Below are positions 22,034-32,353 of a DNA stretch of 64,000 nt, in pieces. The stretch is from assembly GCA_039621445.1 (NCBI GenBank), contig CP154957.1, forward strand, positions 25,582,938 through 25,646,937, in the 5' to 3' direction. The DNA is from Euglena gracilis (Eukaryota > Euglenida > Euglenophyceae > Euglenales). How positions within the stretch are numbered: the stretch's first letter is position 1; the number at the start of each line of letters is the position of its first letter. A program made the translations under genes and the position numbers. The notes below the pieces were generated by a model. It had not been told where the DNA came from, ran no database searches, and worked only from the letters and a program-made list of their open reading frames with translations.

Positions 22034-22295
22034 CAGGGGTTTTTTTTAGTCGTCCACCCCCCGGGGGGGGGTGGGTGGGTCTGGCTGAGCCCCCCCTGGG
22101 GGAGTCCCCCCAGAGGGGGGGGTGGGATATACTTTTCGGCGCCGAAGGCTGAAAAGGTGCTATTTTTAGCACTTTTCGCAATTTTTCGGTCATTTTTTTT
22201 TTCTGGGTCCCCCGGCACCCCCCCCTCCCCGAGGGCCCCCTAGGGGGTGGGTGGGTGGGGGGACCCCCCTCCCCCCGATCTTTAAAAAACCCCTG
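22034..22295. mobile_element. MITE family 1, copy 3
   Basis: Left end CAGGGGTTTTTTTTAG and right end CTTTAAAAAACCCCTG. The same internal order of blocks as copy 1 (GGTGGGTGGGTCTGG, GGTGGGATATAC, TTTTCGGCGCCGAAGG, TTTTTCGGTCATTTTT). Confidence 0.8.
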
Positions 22296-22754
22296 CCCCC
22301 AATTTTTGAGGCATTTTGGCTTGGTGGCTCGTTGGCCCCCTTGGCCGTTGGAGAAGACATGCCCCCCTGGCCAATGAGTCGGGGGGGGGGCAGGTAGGTA
22401 CCAAACTCTGCAGATGCATTGTGATGTCACTGGCCCTGGGGGGAGTGGGGAGGAGGGTGATTGTCCATCAATGCCATCCTCCCCATCAATGTCGCCCTGT
22501 TCATACCAAAAATGACGATTTTCTGGAAATTTTTTTGAGTGTGTTGGGATAGGAATTCTTTGACGTTAAGGACCGCCCTGTCCACTGGCCCTGAGCCCCC
22601 TCCCCACTTCTCCCCATAACTCCAGTGCGCACATACTGGAGGGACATTGAAGACTTTCAAAACCAGTCCGTCACTTTTGGAGCCAGTTCGGGAGGAGGTG
22701 GCTTTAAATCGGTGGCTTTCGGCAATTTCTTCACGCCGTGAGCAATTTCTTCAC

Positions 22755-23002
22755 GCCGAGGAGCAGATGGTGCAACATGCTTGATTTGGGAACAGACTTG
22801 CCATCAAAAACAACCATACACAGCTCCTGATTTAGTTCATTTGTACATACACATCCTGTTGAGCAACTCAGTCCGGCGCCCGGGTGCACGGAACCCAAAC
22901 TCTGCTGATGTCCTGGGGATGCTTCCACCAGAACGAAGGGGGTCCACTTGATTGAATTCTCTCTGTCTTCTTCTTCAATCTTCTGTTTGGATACCATTTG
23001 TT
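22755..23002 (-). CDS. Candidate exon, minus strand, unknown product
   Basis: On the minus strand it runs from an AG (AATGTGTGTCAAG) to GGC|GTGAAG. The open frame gives about 82 residues: a Lys/Glu-rich start, then a Cys-containing middle and a Met-Val-Val-Phe-Asp-Gly-Lys hydrophobic stretch near the end. Composition is that of a real protein. It is upstream on the minus strand of the candidates at 19,671 and 19,055, but an ATG-started exon lies between, so they may be different genes. Family not recognised. Confidence 0.35.
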
Positions 23003-24249
23003 CTTGACACACATTGAAAATATCTAACCATTTCTGGCAAAACAATTAACCAGACTTCCACTGCTTAGCATCTAGCTACTTTGTGCCCAAAGCACCTTTG
23101 GTTTTTTCCCCAAAGATACAATAGGAATTTTCCATCAATTTTGGCCTGGTATCCAGCCCTTTGACCCGTCACAGCACCGAAAAAAAAAATGCCCAGGGCC
23201 CCCTTACACTTTTGAGGCAGGTCTCCCCCCCCCCCCCCCCCTCTGAGGGCTTCCCATACATCCTGCCCCTCCCCCTGTCAGGGATTTTAATTCCTGTCCA
23301 GTTGTCTTGTAGGGTGGCTGGACGTCAACAGATTTTTTTTGCGGTGCATAAATGTGCAAAAATAGCTGATGATAGAACATCGTTTGAAAATGGGATACCA
23401 GATCATATTTTGGATGGAAGAATTGATTTTTTTTGGCATAAATCTGCTGTTGTTTTGCGGGGCTTTCTCACCGGTTTGTCTTTTCCATTCCAACATTTCC
23501 AGTTGGGGGGGATCAGGATTTTTAAAAAAGTTTTTTTTTAGGTTTTTTTTTAATTTCCCCCCCCAAAATGCTTATTCTTGGGCGCATCTCATATTAAAGC
23601 TTTTTTTGGTCGATTTGCACATTTTTTTGAAACTCGACTAAAAACCACTTTGAGCACCAGCGTTACAAGGGGTGAGAGCGAGAGGCAGCACAATTGGACA
23701 AAATACGACGATTCCTTGTTTTCGGCACTTGCTCTCTGGGAATTACGTGTTTTTTTTGCTGTTTTTTCTGAGGTCGGAATGATACAAAAACCCAGGACCT
23801 GTACCCCCCAAAAGTGAAAGAAGCACCCACAAAAACACCAAAACCCTGGTACCGCCTCCCCCCTTTTTGTGCAATGCGGCTCTCCTCACCGGTTGTTGGC
23901 GACCCTGGCTGGCTCCCTCCGGGGGTTTTGACGCACTTTGGTGTTTTGCCAGCCTCGGACTTGTGTTTTTGTTAGTTTGCGGGAGTGCGGGGAACAAGGA
24001 TGGGGGGTTAGGAACTTAGGATAGGTCCAATTGCGTCGCAGGACAGAGACGCAGGAAGGAGAGTGTGCCTGGGGCTTTTGTGAAGGCCCGTGCAGGATGA
24101 AGGGGCAGTCCGAAGGGTCGGAAGGGGAGGAAGTGTCGCGAGTCCCCACCGGACTTGCAGCGGGGATGTGCCCGGCCAAATTGTTTCATGATGAAAGGGG
24201 AGAGGGGATCACACAAATTTCACTGGAATGATTTGTTGTAGCCATGCAA

Positions 24250-24287
24250 GAATGGTCGATGTGCGCAATTTCGCACATCGACCATTC
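24250..24287. repeat. Perfect 16-base inverted repeat
   Basis: Arms 24,250-24,265 (GAATGGTCGATGTGCG) and 24,272-24,287 pair exactly around CAATTT. It contains the GTGCG core shared by the other motifs of this element (near 24,370, 24,530, 24,625, 26,055 and 26,265). Confidence 0.9.
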
Positions 24288-25639
24288 TACGGTTCCCCCG
24301 AAGAACGGCCATAAATACCCCAGAATTCACACTGCTGAAAATGAGGTGACAAATAGGTCGGTTTGCACAAATGCGCACACCGTCGATATTTATTCCGAAA
24401 TATTCCCAAAGGGCTTACAACGCAGCTTTGCTCTGAAAACAGACAGAAATTTATTGAAAAAACACTTGTATCAAGCACCACTTGTATCAAGCACCAGGTC
24501 GGAATAAAAAGTGGTTGGTTTGTGAAAATGCGCACGTTGTCGTCATTTGCACACTTTCACACCCATCCACGTTCGTAAAGATGCACGTTGTCAAAGCGCG
24601 AAATGGGCACACCATGACGATGTGCACATTTGCGCACACCGGCCACAATGGCAAAATTTCAGAAAGAACACATCAACCTTGACCCCAAACACCACCTGCA
24701 ATGGCTCTTTTGGGTGTGCAATTTCAGCTTTCACACGCTCTCCTCCACCATGAGGCTTTTTTTAGGGACGATTCTGGCCCAGTGACAGGTCCAGGGCCAT
24801 GTGGAGACCGCAGACCTCTAGTAGGTGGCCCATTGCTTGCCACGTCGCAACACACGTGCAACGGCGCCACTTGGGCAAAGGGTGGACCTTGAAAACCCCC
24901 GCCACTTGCCCCCTGGCTTGCGTTTTGCCACAGTCACATCAGGTGATGGTCGGTTTTTGTATTTAAGCATCTACAAGTCCGTCATCAATCCCTGGTGCAG
25001 CCACCAGTTGTTATCCCTCACAACTGGAACGGCAGACTTGGGGCGGGGGGGGGGGACATGCTGTTGGTCCATGGAAACAATGAAAAATGGCAATATCATG
25101 AATGTGACCACAAAGCTCTCTGTTTTGGAGACAGAGAATATTTCTTTTTACATCTGGTTGGGTTGCGGGAAAGTATTGGGATTCAACACCGTGATATTGT
25201 GCACAAAATTGTATTTAATGCTTTCTGGGGGGGAAAATGAAGCATCATTGTAGTAAAAACAGAAAAATGATTCCCGGTCCAGGAAACAGGAAGATTACAT
25301 ATGTGTATTTTTTCATTCTGATTCGACATTTTTCACAATTTCCTTGAACCGCCGACTGTCCTGGAAAAACAGGAAGGTGTAAGATGCACACCTCACGACA
25401 CAGGTTAGGAAACACGAAAGTTTCAAACTGTCATCCTAATGAGCTGACTGGTACGTCTGGAGTGACAGAATCATGTTGTCGTCTGTCAAACAGGTGGGTT
25501 GTGCACCTGGCTGTCACGCCAATGGGTTTTGGTGTGTCCACACTGCCTGTAACTGCCAGGTGTTGCACACCTGTCAGTTACCGACTGACTTTTCACAATT
25601 TGGGCAATGTGATGTGGAGCAGGCTGTTTTTTTTTACCA

Positions 25640-25905
25640 ACCCCGGGGGGGGGTCCGGAGTGGCTGTGAGTGCCTGCCCAGGCAGGCACTACCCCCCCCC
25701 CCCCCCGAGGGGGGATCGGATTTCGGCCTGTGCCCAGGCACATTCCTTTGAAAATAGGCCATTTTCGGCTCCCCGGCGCCTTCGGCACCGGGGTTGTGCT
25801 AGGGCACTTTTGGCCACGTGCCCTACCCCCCCCCCCCCCGGGGGTCGGATTTGGAGTGCCTGCCCAGGCAGGCACCCCCCCCCCCCCCGGGGTGGGGTCA
25901 GCACC
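25640..25905. repeat. C/G-run cluster with GTGCCTGCC hairpins
   Basis: Two copies of GAGTGCCTGCCCAGGCAGGC (25,664 and 25,855), each a 9-base-arm hairpin, lie between C and G homopolymers. Similar GTGCCTGCC/GGCAGGCAC material occurs at 29,590-29,785. It may be a small element inserted in the larger one. Confidence 0.55.
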
Positions 25906-26868
25906 CAACTAAAATACAGCCTGATGTGGAGACAAATTTTGTCCTGTCATCGAGCGTGTACTACTGCATATATATTTCCCATTACCGAAAACCGGTAACC
26001 GATTTTCCTCATCACAAAATAGTTTCGAAAGGATTGCGCCCACAATGGTCAGTGTGTGCAAGTGCGCACGTCAACTGTTCAGGACGAAGAGCTCTCCATA
26101 AAACGGGGGTAAAGCAAAGGTACACGTCGCACATTGCAAATGGTACCCATTCAAAATCCTTGCACCAACTTTTTCCTTCCAGAGCCAAGAAAAGGCAGGT
26201 GTTGCGTTTCATGTGGTGATACAAAAAATGTGGTATACTTCCCAACTTTCGCGTGATGTGTGTAAATGCGCACATCAACCATTCACATATTTGTGTGCAT
26301 CAACCATGTCTGTATTTTGTGTAAGGGTGGAACACACATTTCTATCTGTCAATGGCGCCGGAGGTCTGGAAAGGTTTTTATGCCACAATCAATCTCCGCT
26401 CAGTGTGCAAATTTGTATGCCTCATCTCCAACCCGCACGACCCATCATTATCGAGTCATGGGTCTGGAAAAAGTGCAGGAGGAATTGATGATGCGTAACC
26501 CCCCGTGATTGCTGGACACTTTTCTTCACACATTGTGCACATTGACAAAGAATAAAAGTTTAAGTGCGAGATGCGCCGCCTTATTTTTGTGCTTTTTTTG
26601 CGCATTTTTTTTGTGCATCTTTTTTCGAGGCCAGAGAACTGCATTCCCTCCCCCCTGCAGTTGCCAGTTGCGGACCCCAAGGAGGTGGGTGAACCAGACA
26701 CCTTTTTTTTTCTGGGCGCTTGTTGAGAACCATGCTGATCAGCACATATGGTCTTTTCTTTTTGGACAGCAAAACATTGTTTGTGGAAGGTGCACCCAAA
26801 ACAAATTTGTGAAACGTGTGTGAACAAAAACCACATAAAAGAAATGACATTTTTAAGTCGTTCCACAG

Positions 26869-26979
26869 TTCAAGAATTTTTGCGGGAAAAATCCAACGGT
26901 TTCTTTTGCCTATGGCGCTGAGTTTTCTGGAGCAAGCAAATGCATGTGTGTCCCAAATCCAAGCAGGGAAATACCTTAG
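26869..26979 (+). CDS. Candidate terminal exon, unknown product
   Basis: It follows TCGTTCCACAG and is open for 36 codons to TAG at 26,977. The peptide has a Phe-Ala-Tyr-Gly-Ala-Glu-Phe-Ser-Gly stretch, then Lys-Cys-Met-Cys-Val-Pro. Composition is clearly protein-like compared with the surroundings. The pattern faintly recalls a Tyr-Gly-x-x-x-Phe ... Val-Pro stretch of Fanzor/TnpB-type proteins as I remember them, but the segment is too short to assign. An overlapping minus-strand frame (26,581-27,036) is also open and is the main alternative. Confidence 0.28.
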   Translation, partial: FKNFCGKNPTVSFAYGAEFSGASKCMCVPNPSREIP

Positions 26980-29089
26980 CCACATTTCCCACTGATTGGG
27001 TTCTCCTTTTTTTTTGAGTGCACAATGAGTGGACATTTGACCCCTTAAATCCCTCCCACGGGTATCCCCCTGATGGGCCGAAGAACTTCCAACCGGTAAA
27101 GGCTGGGATGGTCCTCGCCATTCTCAAAACCATCTTTCCTCCCAAGGGAGAGCTTCTAAACTCTTCTTTTCGAAATTTAACCAACTGGAATTTTTTTTAA
27201 TATTTTTCATTTGTCGAAACCAGGAGAGGAACAAAACTTCGTTTTGTTGTGTTTTTTTTTCCGGTTCATTTGCTTGCATTTTCGATTTTTCTCCCCATTT
27301 TTTTATTCGATTTTTTTTTCTCGTGTGATTCCCCCCACCCAGGAAATGACGTCAACTGAGAATTTCGACATTTCAAATTAATTTATCCCCCAGAGTGCAG
27401 AAGTGGGCACCCGCCCCTCACCATTTGCTGTGTGGCACGCAGATTCGAGACCGATGTGGGACGTGCCACTCCACAATGCGATGCCACGTCCATTGTCGGG
27501 GGGGCACCAGCCTCCCCCCCCCCCCTTACCTCCTTACTGCAGCCCACGCTGCAGTGGATCCCGTTCACCAAAGTGCAGCACGTACCGGTGCTGTTAGTAT
27601 CCACTGCTGGACGCTGCCAGCTGTTTGGATCAGGGATTTTTTTCCCCAAGTCCTGGGACATCTTGCGGATCTTGCGGACCCTGGGAGGGGATTCCAGCCA
27701 ACCAGCACCTTTTTTTCCCCACCCACAGGACCTCCAAGCTGGGTGCACCACCCCTTCCAGGATGGAATTGAAGTATAGTTCTGGTTGGATCATCGATTGA
27801 AAACAGATGGTTAGAAAAAGGGGTTTTAAAGGGGTTTTTGGTGTTTTTTTTTGAAAAGTTTTGGCTGAAAACATCCAACGAGTTATTCCCCTGTTTTTCC
27901 CTGTTTTTGGGTACAAGCCAGGTCCAGCCTTGCAGCCCCCCCCCCCCAGAGCCTTTTCAAAATTCCCTGGTTTGGATGCCCTTAATTGCTTTGGGGAGGC
28001 TGCTGAAGTGCTGCAAATGGCAATGGGTTCGTGGGTGGCGCAGAATTCCCCAATATGCACACAGCTCATATGTCCCCCACAATTCCTGAGGAGGACACCG
28101 GCAGGGTCCCCCTGCCTGGAGCTGTTAGCATTTCCCAAGAGGGGAGGTTTCACAATTGGTCGCCAAACCAAAGCTACCCCTTGGGGAGTTTCCTCCGAAA
28201 ACGTTCCCCAAAAAAGCATTTTCGGCGGAGGTTTTTTTTTTTTGGTTGGAGGGGGTCTCCCTTTCTTGATGAGAAGGGGTCCAGACCACACCTTGCTTAA
28301 ATTGCTTCATTCAGGGGGGGTGCTGTGTTAAGGTTGGAGTGATTGACTGGCTCCAGACCCCCGAAGAGGTCTGCCAGAAATGGCAGGGAGGAGGGGGGAA
28401 GCACAACCGCATGTTCTTTGCTTTTTTTTTGAGTTATTTCGATGTTGCCAAAATTTGAATTTTTTTGCACTTTTTTGTGTTTTTTGTTGTACTTTTTTTC
28501 CAGTCGATTTCTCGATCCTTCCCGGTTTTTTTTTTGACTTGGAAAAATTCCACATTTTTTTGCCTGAATTTTTCCCTTGAGACCAAATTTTTTGTGAATT
28601 TTTTGTCATTTTTGTCTTTTTGGCCCAAGTAAATTGCATTATTTTGGAATCAGAATGTTCCCAAACTCTGATCAAAATACATCAAAATATAGTTGCACGT
28701 TGAAGAAATTTTCCTGAACAGGTGAAATTTTTCAGTGCTTTTCAGCAAAAAACTGTACATCCAGGATGCCTCTTAAGCCAAAGGGCACCACATTCCCCAG
28801 GTCCAGCCAGCCAGCCGCCTTTTTCCAGCCAACAGCTTTTTCCCTGCCCCGGTCCCCCCCCCCCCTTCTCCCCTGGACGACTTGCATTTATTTTGCAGCT
28901 GCCCGAAGGGCCGGCTGGACGGTAATGATTTTTAGCTTTTGGGGGTGGCCAAAAAAAAGTGGGTGAAAATGGGTTTGATTGGGCCTGACAGGATTTTTTT
29001 ATTTAATTGGCAGGTTTATGGACAATTTTTGCAGTTTCCATTTTTTGGTTTCCGGTTTGACCCCCAGTTGGGGCCAGTTACAGCTGGGG
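26980..29089. other. Dispersed repeats; unconvincing 302-codon minus frame
   Basis: Repeat blocks of the CCAGCCAGCACC type lie at about 27,690-27,960 and 28,795-28,900. A minus-strand frame at 27,383-28,291 is open for 302 codons, but it crosses C-runs and repeat material and shows no domain, so I do not call it a gene. The rest is T-rich DNA. Confidence 0.4.
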
Positions 29090-29545
29090 GTTTGATATAA
29101 GGAGGGATACGGAGTCTTGGTGGGGGGGTTCGGACTACCCCCACCTGTCAAGGAGGGTCCAGATGGACCCCGGGGGGTTACCAGGATTGGGGCACCCCCC
29201 AACTGTGGAGTATGTGCTTGGTGGCCGGCAAAGAATACAAGGTAAGACCCACCAAGCCACCTCCACAAACACAGACAAAAGGGCCAGAGGCAGACAACAG
29301 CTGCCAGTCCAGAAGAGGGGATAAACGGCACCCAAAAACAGCTGTCACACAGGGTGCACCCGGGACCCCCCAAATTTTCCTTCTGGTGCTTCTCGCCGAT
29401 TTTTTTTTGCATTTTTGACAAATTTTTGCCCAGAAGGTGCCTCAAAAAGCGCCGGGCCGAGAATCAGTCACCCAGACCGCGCCACTGTTTAGTGGGGGGT
29501 CCGTACAACCCCCACCTGCCCTTATGTCGAAGCCTGGCATGGGGA
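29090..29545. repeat. Dispersed repeat family 2, copy 1
   Basis: Shares with 30,480-30,860 a series of blocks in the same order: GGACCCCCCAAA..TTTTCCT, a GCTTCTCGCCGATTTTTTTT-like T-run, ACAAATTTTTGCCC, CACCC.GACCGCGCCACTGTTTAG, then CCCCCACCTGCCCTTA.TCGAAGCCTGG. A partial relative lies at about 16,710-16,850. Confidence 0.6.
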
Positions 29546-29589
29546 CTGTATCGGAGCCAGGATGTGTACCAGGCTTGTGCTTAGTCGGG

Positions 29590-29785
29590 TGCCTACCCCA
29601 CGGGGGGGGGTGCTAGGGGCAGGCACCCCATAGCACCCGATCCGACCCCCCCCGGGGGGGGTAGGGTTTTGGGGGGTGCCTGCCCCCAGCAGGCACTGCC
29701 CCTGGACCCCCCCCCCAGGGGGTGTGCCTGCTAGGGGCAGGCACCCTATCACCCTATAGCACCCCCCCTCCCCCCCCCCGGTTGG
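29590..29785. repeat. Clustered GGCAGGCACC hairpins with C/G-runs
   Basis: Repeated GTGCTAGGGGCAGGCACCC and GTGCCTGCC units separated by C/G homopolymers, related to 25,640-25,905. No coding content. Confidence 0.5.
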
Positions 29786-30479
29786 TAAGCACAAGCATGA
29801 TGTGTACATGGCACCGCTGAAGGACCCCCCTTGGGGGTCCAGCTCAGAGTCTGGAAAATTTTAGCTAGCTGGGAAAAGGCTGCTCTCAGCATACGTTGTC
29901 TTCTTTTCGCCAATCATGAAATGGCTAGGTGCTGGGATGTGTTTGGTGCATCTGCTGCAAGATGACCACACTCTCCTCTCATTTCATTTTCAGCACAGTT
30001 GAAACCTTCCAACATCTTTCCCTGCCTTTCTATCCAGAGAATTGACCTGAGGACGTGGAGTCCCCCCAATGCCATTGTTTAAGGAAGGTGAGTCACGCCC
30101 CTGAACACGGAAAATGAAAGTTCGGAACATTGTGCAATTGTGCAGAAGAACACACAAAAAAAAGAGTTCTCTTTGAGTTTTCTAAATTTGGGGGCTCCAA
30201 GCATGGGCAAAAGGGCCTGAAACCACACAGGGGGGCATACCATCGTTGCTTGCCAACCCAGGAGGGGGGGAGGGGGATCACTTTCCACTTTCAAACCTAC
30301 GATCAAAGGGTTTCGGTCCACAAATCCAAAAGCCACTTTCAGTCATTTCTGGCGGATCCCACCCCCTAAGGGGGGAGTCTGGAAGCACAGTTCGCAAACA
30401 CCAGTCAGTCACCCCCAGGGGTTTGGGGTTTTTGAGGTTTTGGTGACACATCTGCCTTCTGTGTGTGTTGATCTTCACC

Positions 30480-30860
30480 TGTTTCCAGGGGAGAAACCGA
30501 GGGGAAAGGCCAAGGTTCAGGGGGGTGTCCCCCCCCTGGATCGGAGGGGTGTCCGGACCCCCCCCCCCCAAACCTGCCAGGGGGATCCAGACCGACCACA
30601 GGGGGGGGGGGGCACCCGGGACCCCCAAAAGGCCAAAATTTTCCTGCTGACGCTTTGTGCCGATTTTTTTTTTGCTTTTTTGCCAAATTTTTGCCCAAAA
30701 AGTGCCCAGAATGGCACTGTTGGCCGCTCTTGGGGTCGAAATGTTTCTGCCTGGCATTTTGCATCGGTCACCCGGACCGCGCCACTGTTTAGGTGGGGGG
30801 GGTGCCCCCCTTGGTCCGGACCACCCCCACCTGCCCTTACATCGAAGCCTGGGGCTGGCT
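30480..30860. repeat. Dispersed repeat family 2, copy 2
   Basis: Second copy of the family described at 29,090. The end CCCCCACCTGCCCTTACATC, followed by GAAGCCTGG, is nearly identical to copy 1. Confidence 0.6.
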
Positions 30861-30914
30861 GATTTTTCGCAAAAGGATGACTGCCATCCTCCCCCTCTGA
30901 TTTGCCCTCCATGA

Positions 30915-31355
30915 GTGTCCCTCGGGTCCGGACCGAAAAAATTTCAGGAGCTGAAGGTGTCTAGAGGCTTTTTTTTTGGCCTTTTTGGGGGATCCTCCCC
31001 TTAACCAGCCCTCAGGCTTTCAGAGCTTGGTCGGAGGGCAAATTGGATGGGGGGAGGTGATGAACGGTTTCTGATAGTAAAGTACACATGTCCTAATGAA
31101 ACAGGGCTCATATTTGTATTGTGAATTGCCGATGAGTACAACTGCGTGGAATGGCTGATTCTCTGAGTTTGTTTCCTCTTTATCTGTCGTTCCCATGGTT
31201 TCAGCTCTTCCTCTGATCTGATGGTTTGAATATATATGTTTGCCAGCCTAGTGGTTTCTGTTCTTCCTGTCCATAAGCAAGGTTCATCACTTTGCATTCA
31301 ACCATCTCCCTGTACATCTGACCAATCCAACCACTGAGAACCATTCAATTGCTGT
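30915..31355. other. No assigned gene; minus frame 31,001-31,297
   Basis: A 98-codon minus-strand frame rich in Thr, Arg, Glu and Gln looks moderately protein-like but has no recognised domain. It lies next to DIRS-like debris and may be part of it. Confidence 0.3.
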
Positions 31356-32100
31356 TCAAGGGTGGACTTGTACATTATTTTCACCTGTATCACAATCGTA
31401 TTTGTCTCCTTCCTCTTCTTTCACAAGTTGGGGGGGTCTCATGACGTGTTTGTGCTCCCTTCCTCCTTGGTCAGTTTTCCTCGAGGGGGTACGAGATACC
31501 TGGGTTGTGAGGCCTGGTTGTTTGCTTAAATTAGGGATCAAGGCACCTTGAGGAGAAAGATGCAACTGTTTAACCAAGTCACTTGTTTTACACCCTAGCG
31601 GACACCCAAGTGGGATTGGGGAATTTTGGACAAAATGATGATCCCTCCTGGCCAAGTTTTTATTGTCCCTCACGGACACATTCATGGAAATTTCGACCCC
31701 CATAGACATTTTCGTTGATCACCTGTGGACACTTCTGTGCGAGACTGGGGACGTTTTTCTGGGTAGATGGAAAAGACTGGAAGGAGCAGACCAGATCTCC
31801 ACAAACTCTTTATTTGCATTGGGTTGTGAGGTGCACATGCATAAACGTTTTAAGGGTAAATTGGGTGTATTAACACTGCTTCTTGGCGGTCTAAACCCCC
31901 TTTTTTGGCCAATGGGGGGGGAAATGCCACCAAGGCCACGTCTTTCAGAATAACAAACCCCGAAAAAAAAGGGATTTTCTTTTTGTTGGGTTTCACAAAA
32001 CGGCAGTGTCTGAAACTCGCACTCCTTCGATGCAAGCCGAAAAGGGAGGACGGGACACCGAGGGCGAGGCACAAAGACCATTCGGGCTCCGCACTGCGAG
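31356..32100 (-). mobile_element. DIRS-like 3'-end fragment
   Basis: The minus frame 31,356-31,709 shares a Gln-Gly-Ala-Leu and Thr-Pro-Ser-Arg-Lys...Lys-His-Lys pattern with 37,185-37,721, the 3' coding end of another copy. The DNA near 31,440-31,510 (GAGGGGGTACGAGATACC) matches 37,390-37,425 and, inverted, parts of 32,030-32,100. This is a broken end of the same family. Confidence 0.5.
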
Positions 32101-32101
32101 A

Positions 32102-32282
32102 TGGTGAGGTCCTGCTTTCCTTGCCGGCTGTTCTGTTCTGGTGTGTTTGTGCGTGCGCGGGGGGGTGCTTCTTACTGCTTTTTGTTGCCGGAGTTGGCTG
32201 ATTCTTAATTCTGCCCTTCGACCTCGAGGAGAAAGACTTTCAACACAACGAGTTTAACAACGTTCAAGCGAGCGGTTCGTTT
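32102..32282. repeat. Inverted terminal-type repeat, left copy
   Basis: Contains TTGCCGGAGTTGGCTGATTC, TGCCCTTCGACCTCGAGGAG and AACACAACGAGTTTAACAAC. All occur inverted, with few changes, at 36,898-37,056. Confidence 0.8.
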
Positions 32283-32353
32283 GATTCTCTCCAAATCAGA
32301 AGATAGATATAAACAGAGAATTCTGGAGCAAAAAATCAGCTGTGTGCGCAATG

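Larger units (their letters stand above)
23577..26580. mobile_element. Non-autonomous element related to the nested 2.6 kb element
   Basis: The left end CTTGGGCGCATCTCATATTAAAG and the inverted right end GGCGGCGCATCTCGCACTTAAA share GGCGCATCTC and TTAAA followed by T-rich DNA, and resemble the CTTAGGCGGCC...CGCACTTAA end of the element at 12,255. TTATT flanks both sides (23,572-23,576 and 26,581-26,585), a possible 5-base duplication; the exact ends are uncertain by a few bases. The interior follows the same plan: a G-rich part (23,900-24,200), then many ATGCGCAC/GTGCGCA motifs (24,250 to 26,290). No transposase seen. Confidence 0.62.

Noticed and set aside
27383-28291. 302-codon minus-strand frame
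   Set aside because: Crosses C-runs and dispersed repeat blocks, shows no domain, and plus-strand frames are equally open. Not enough to call a gene.
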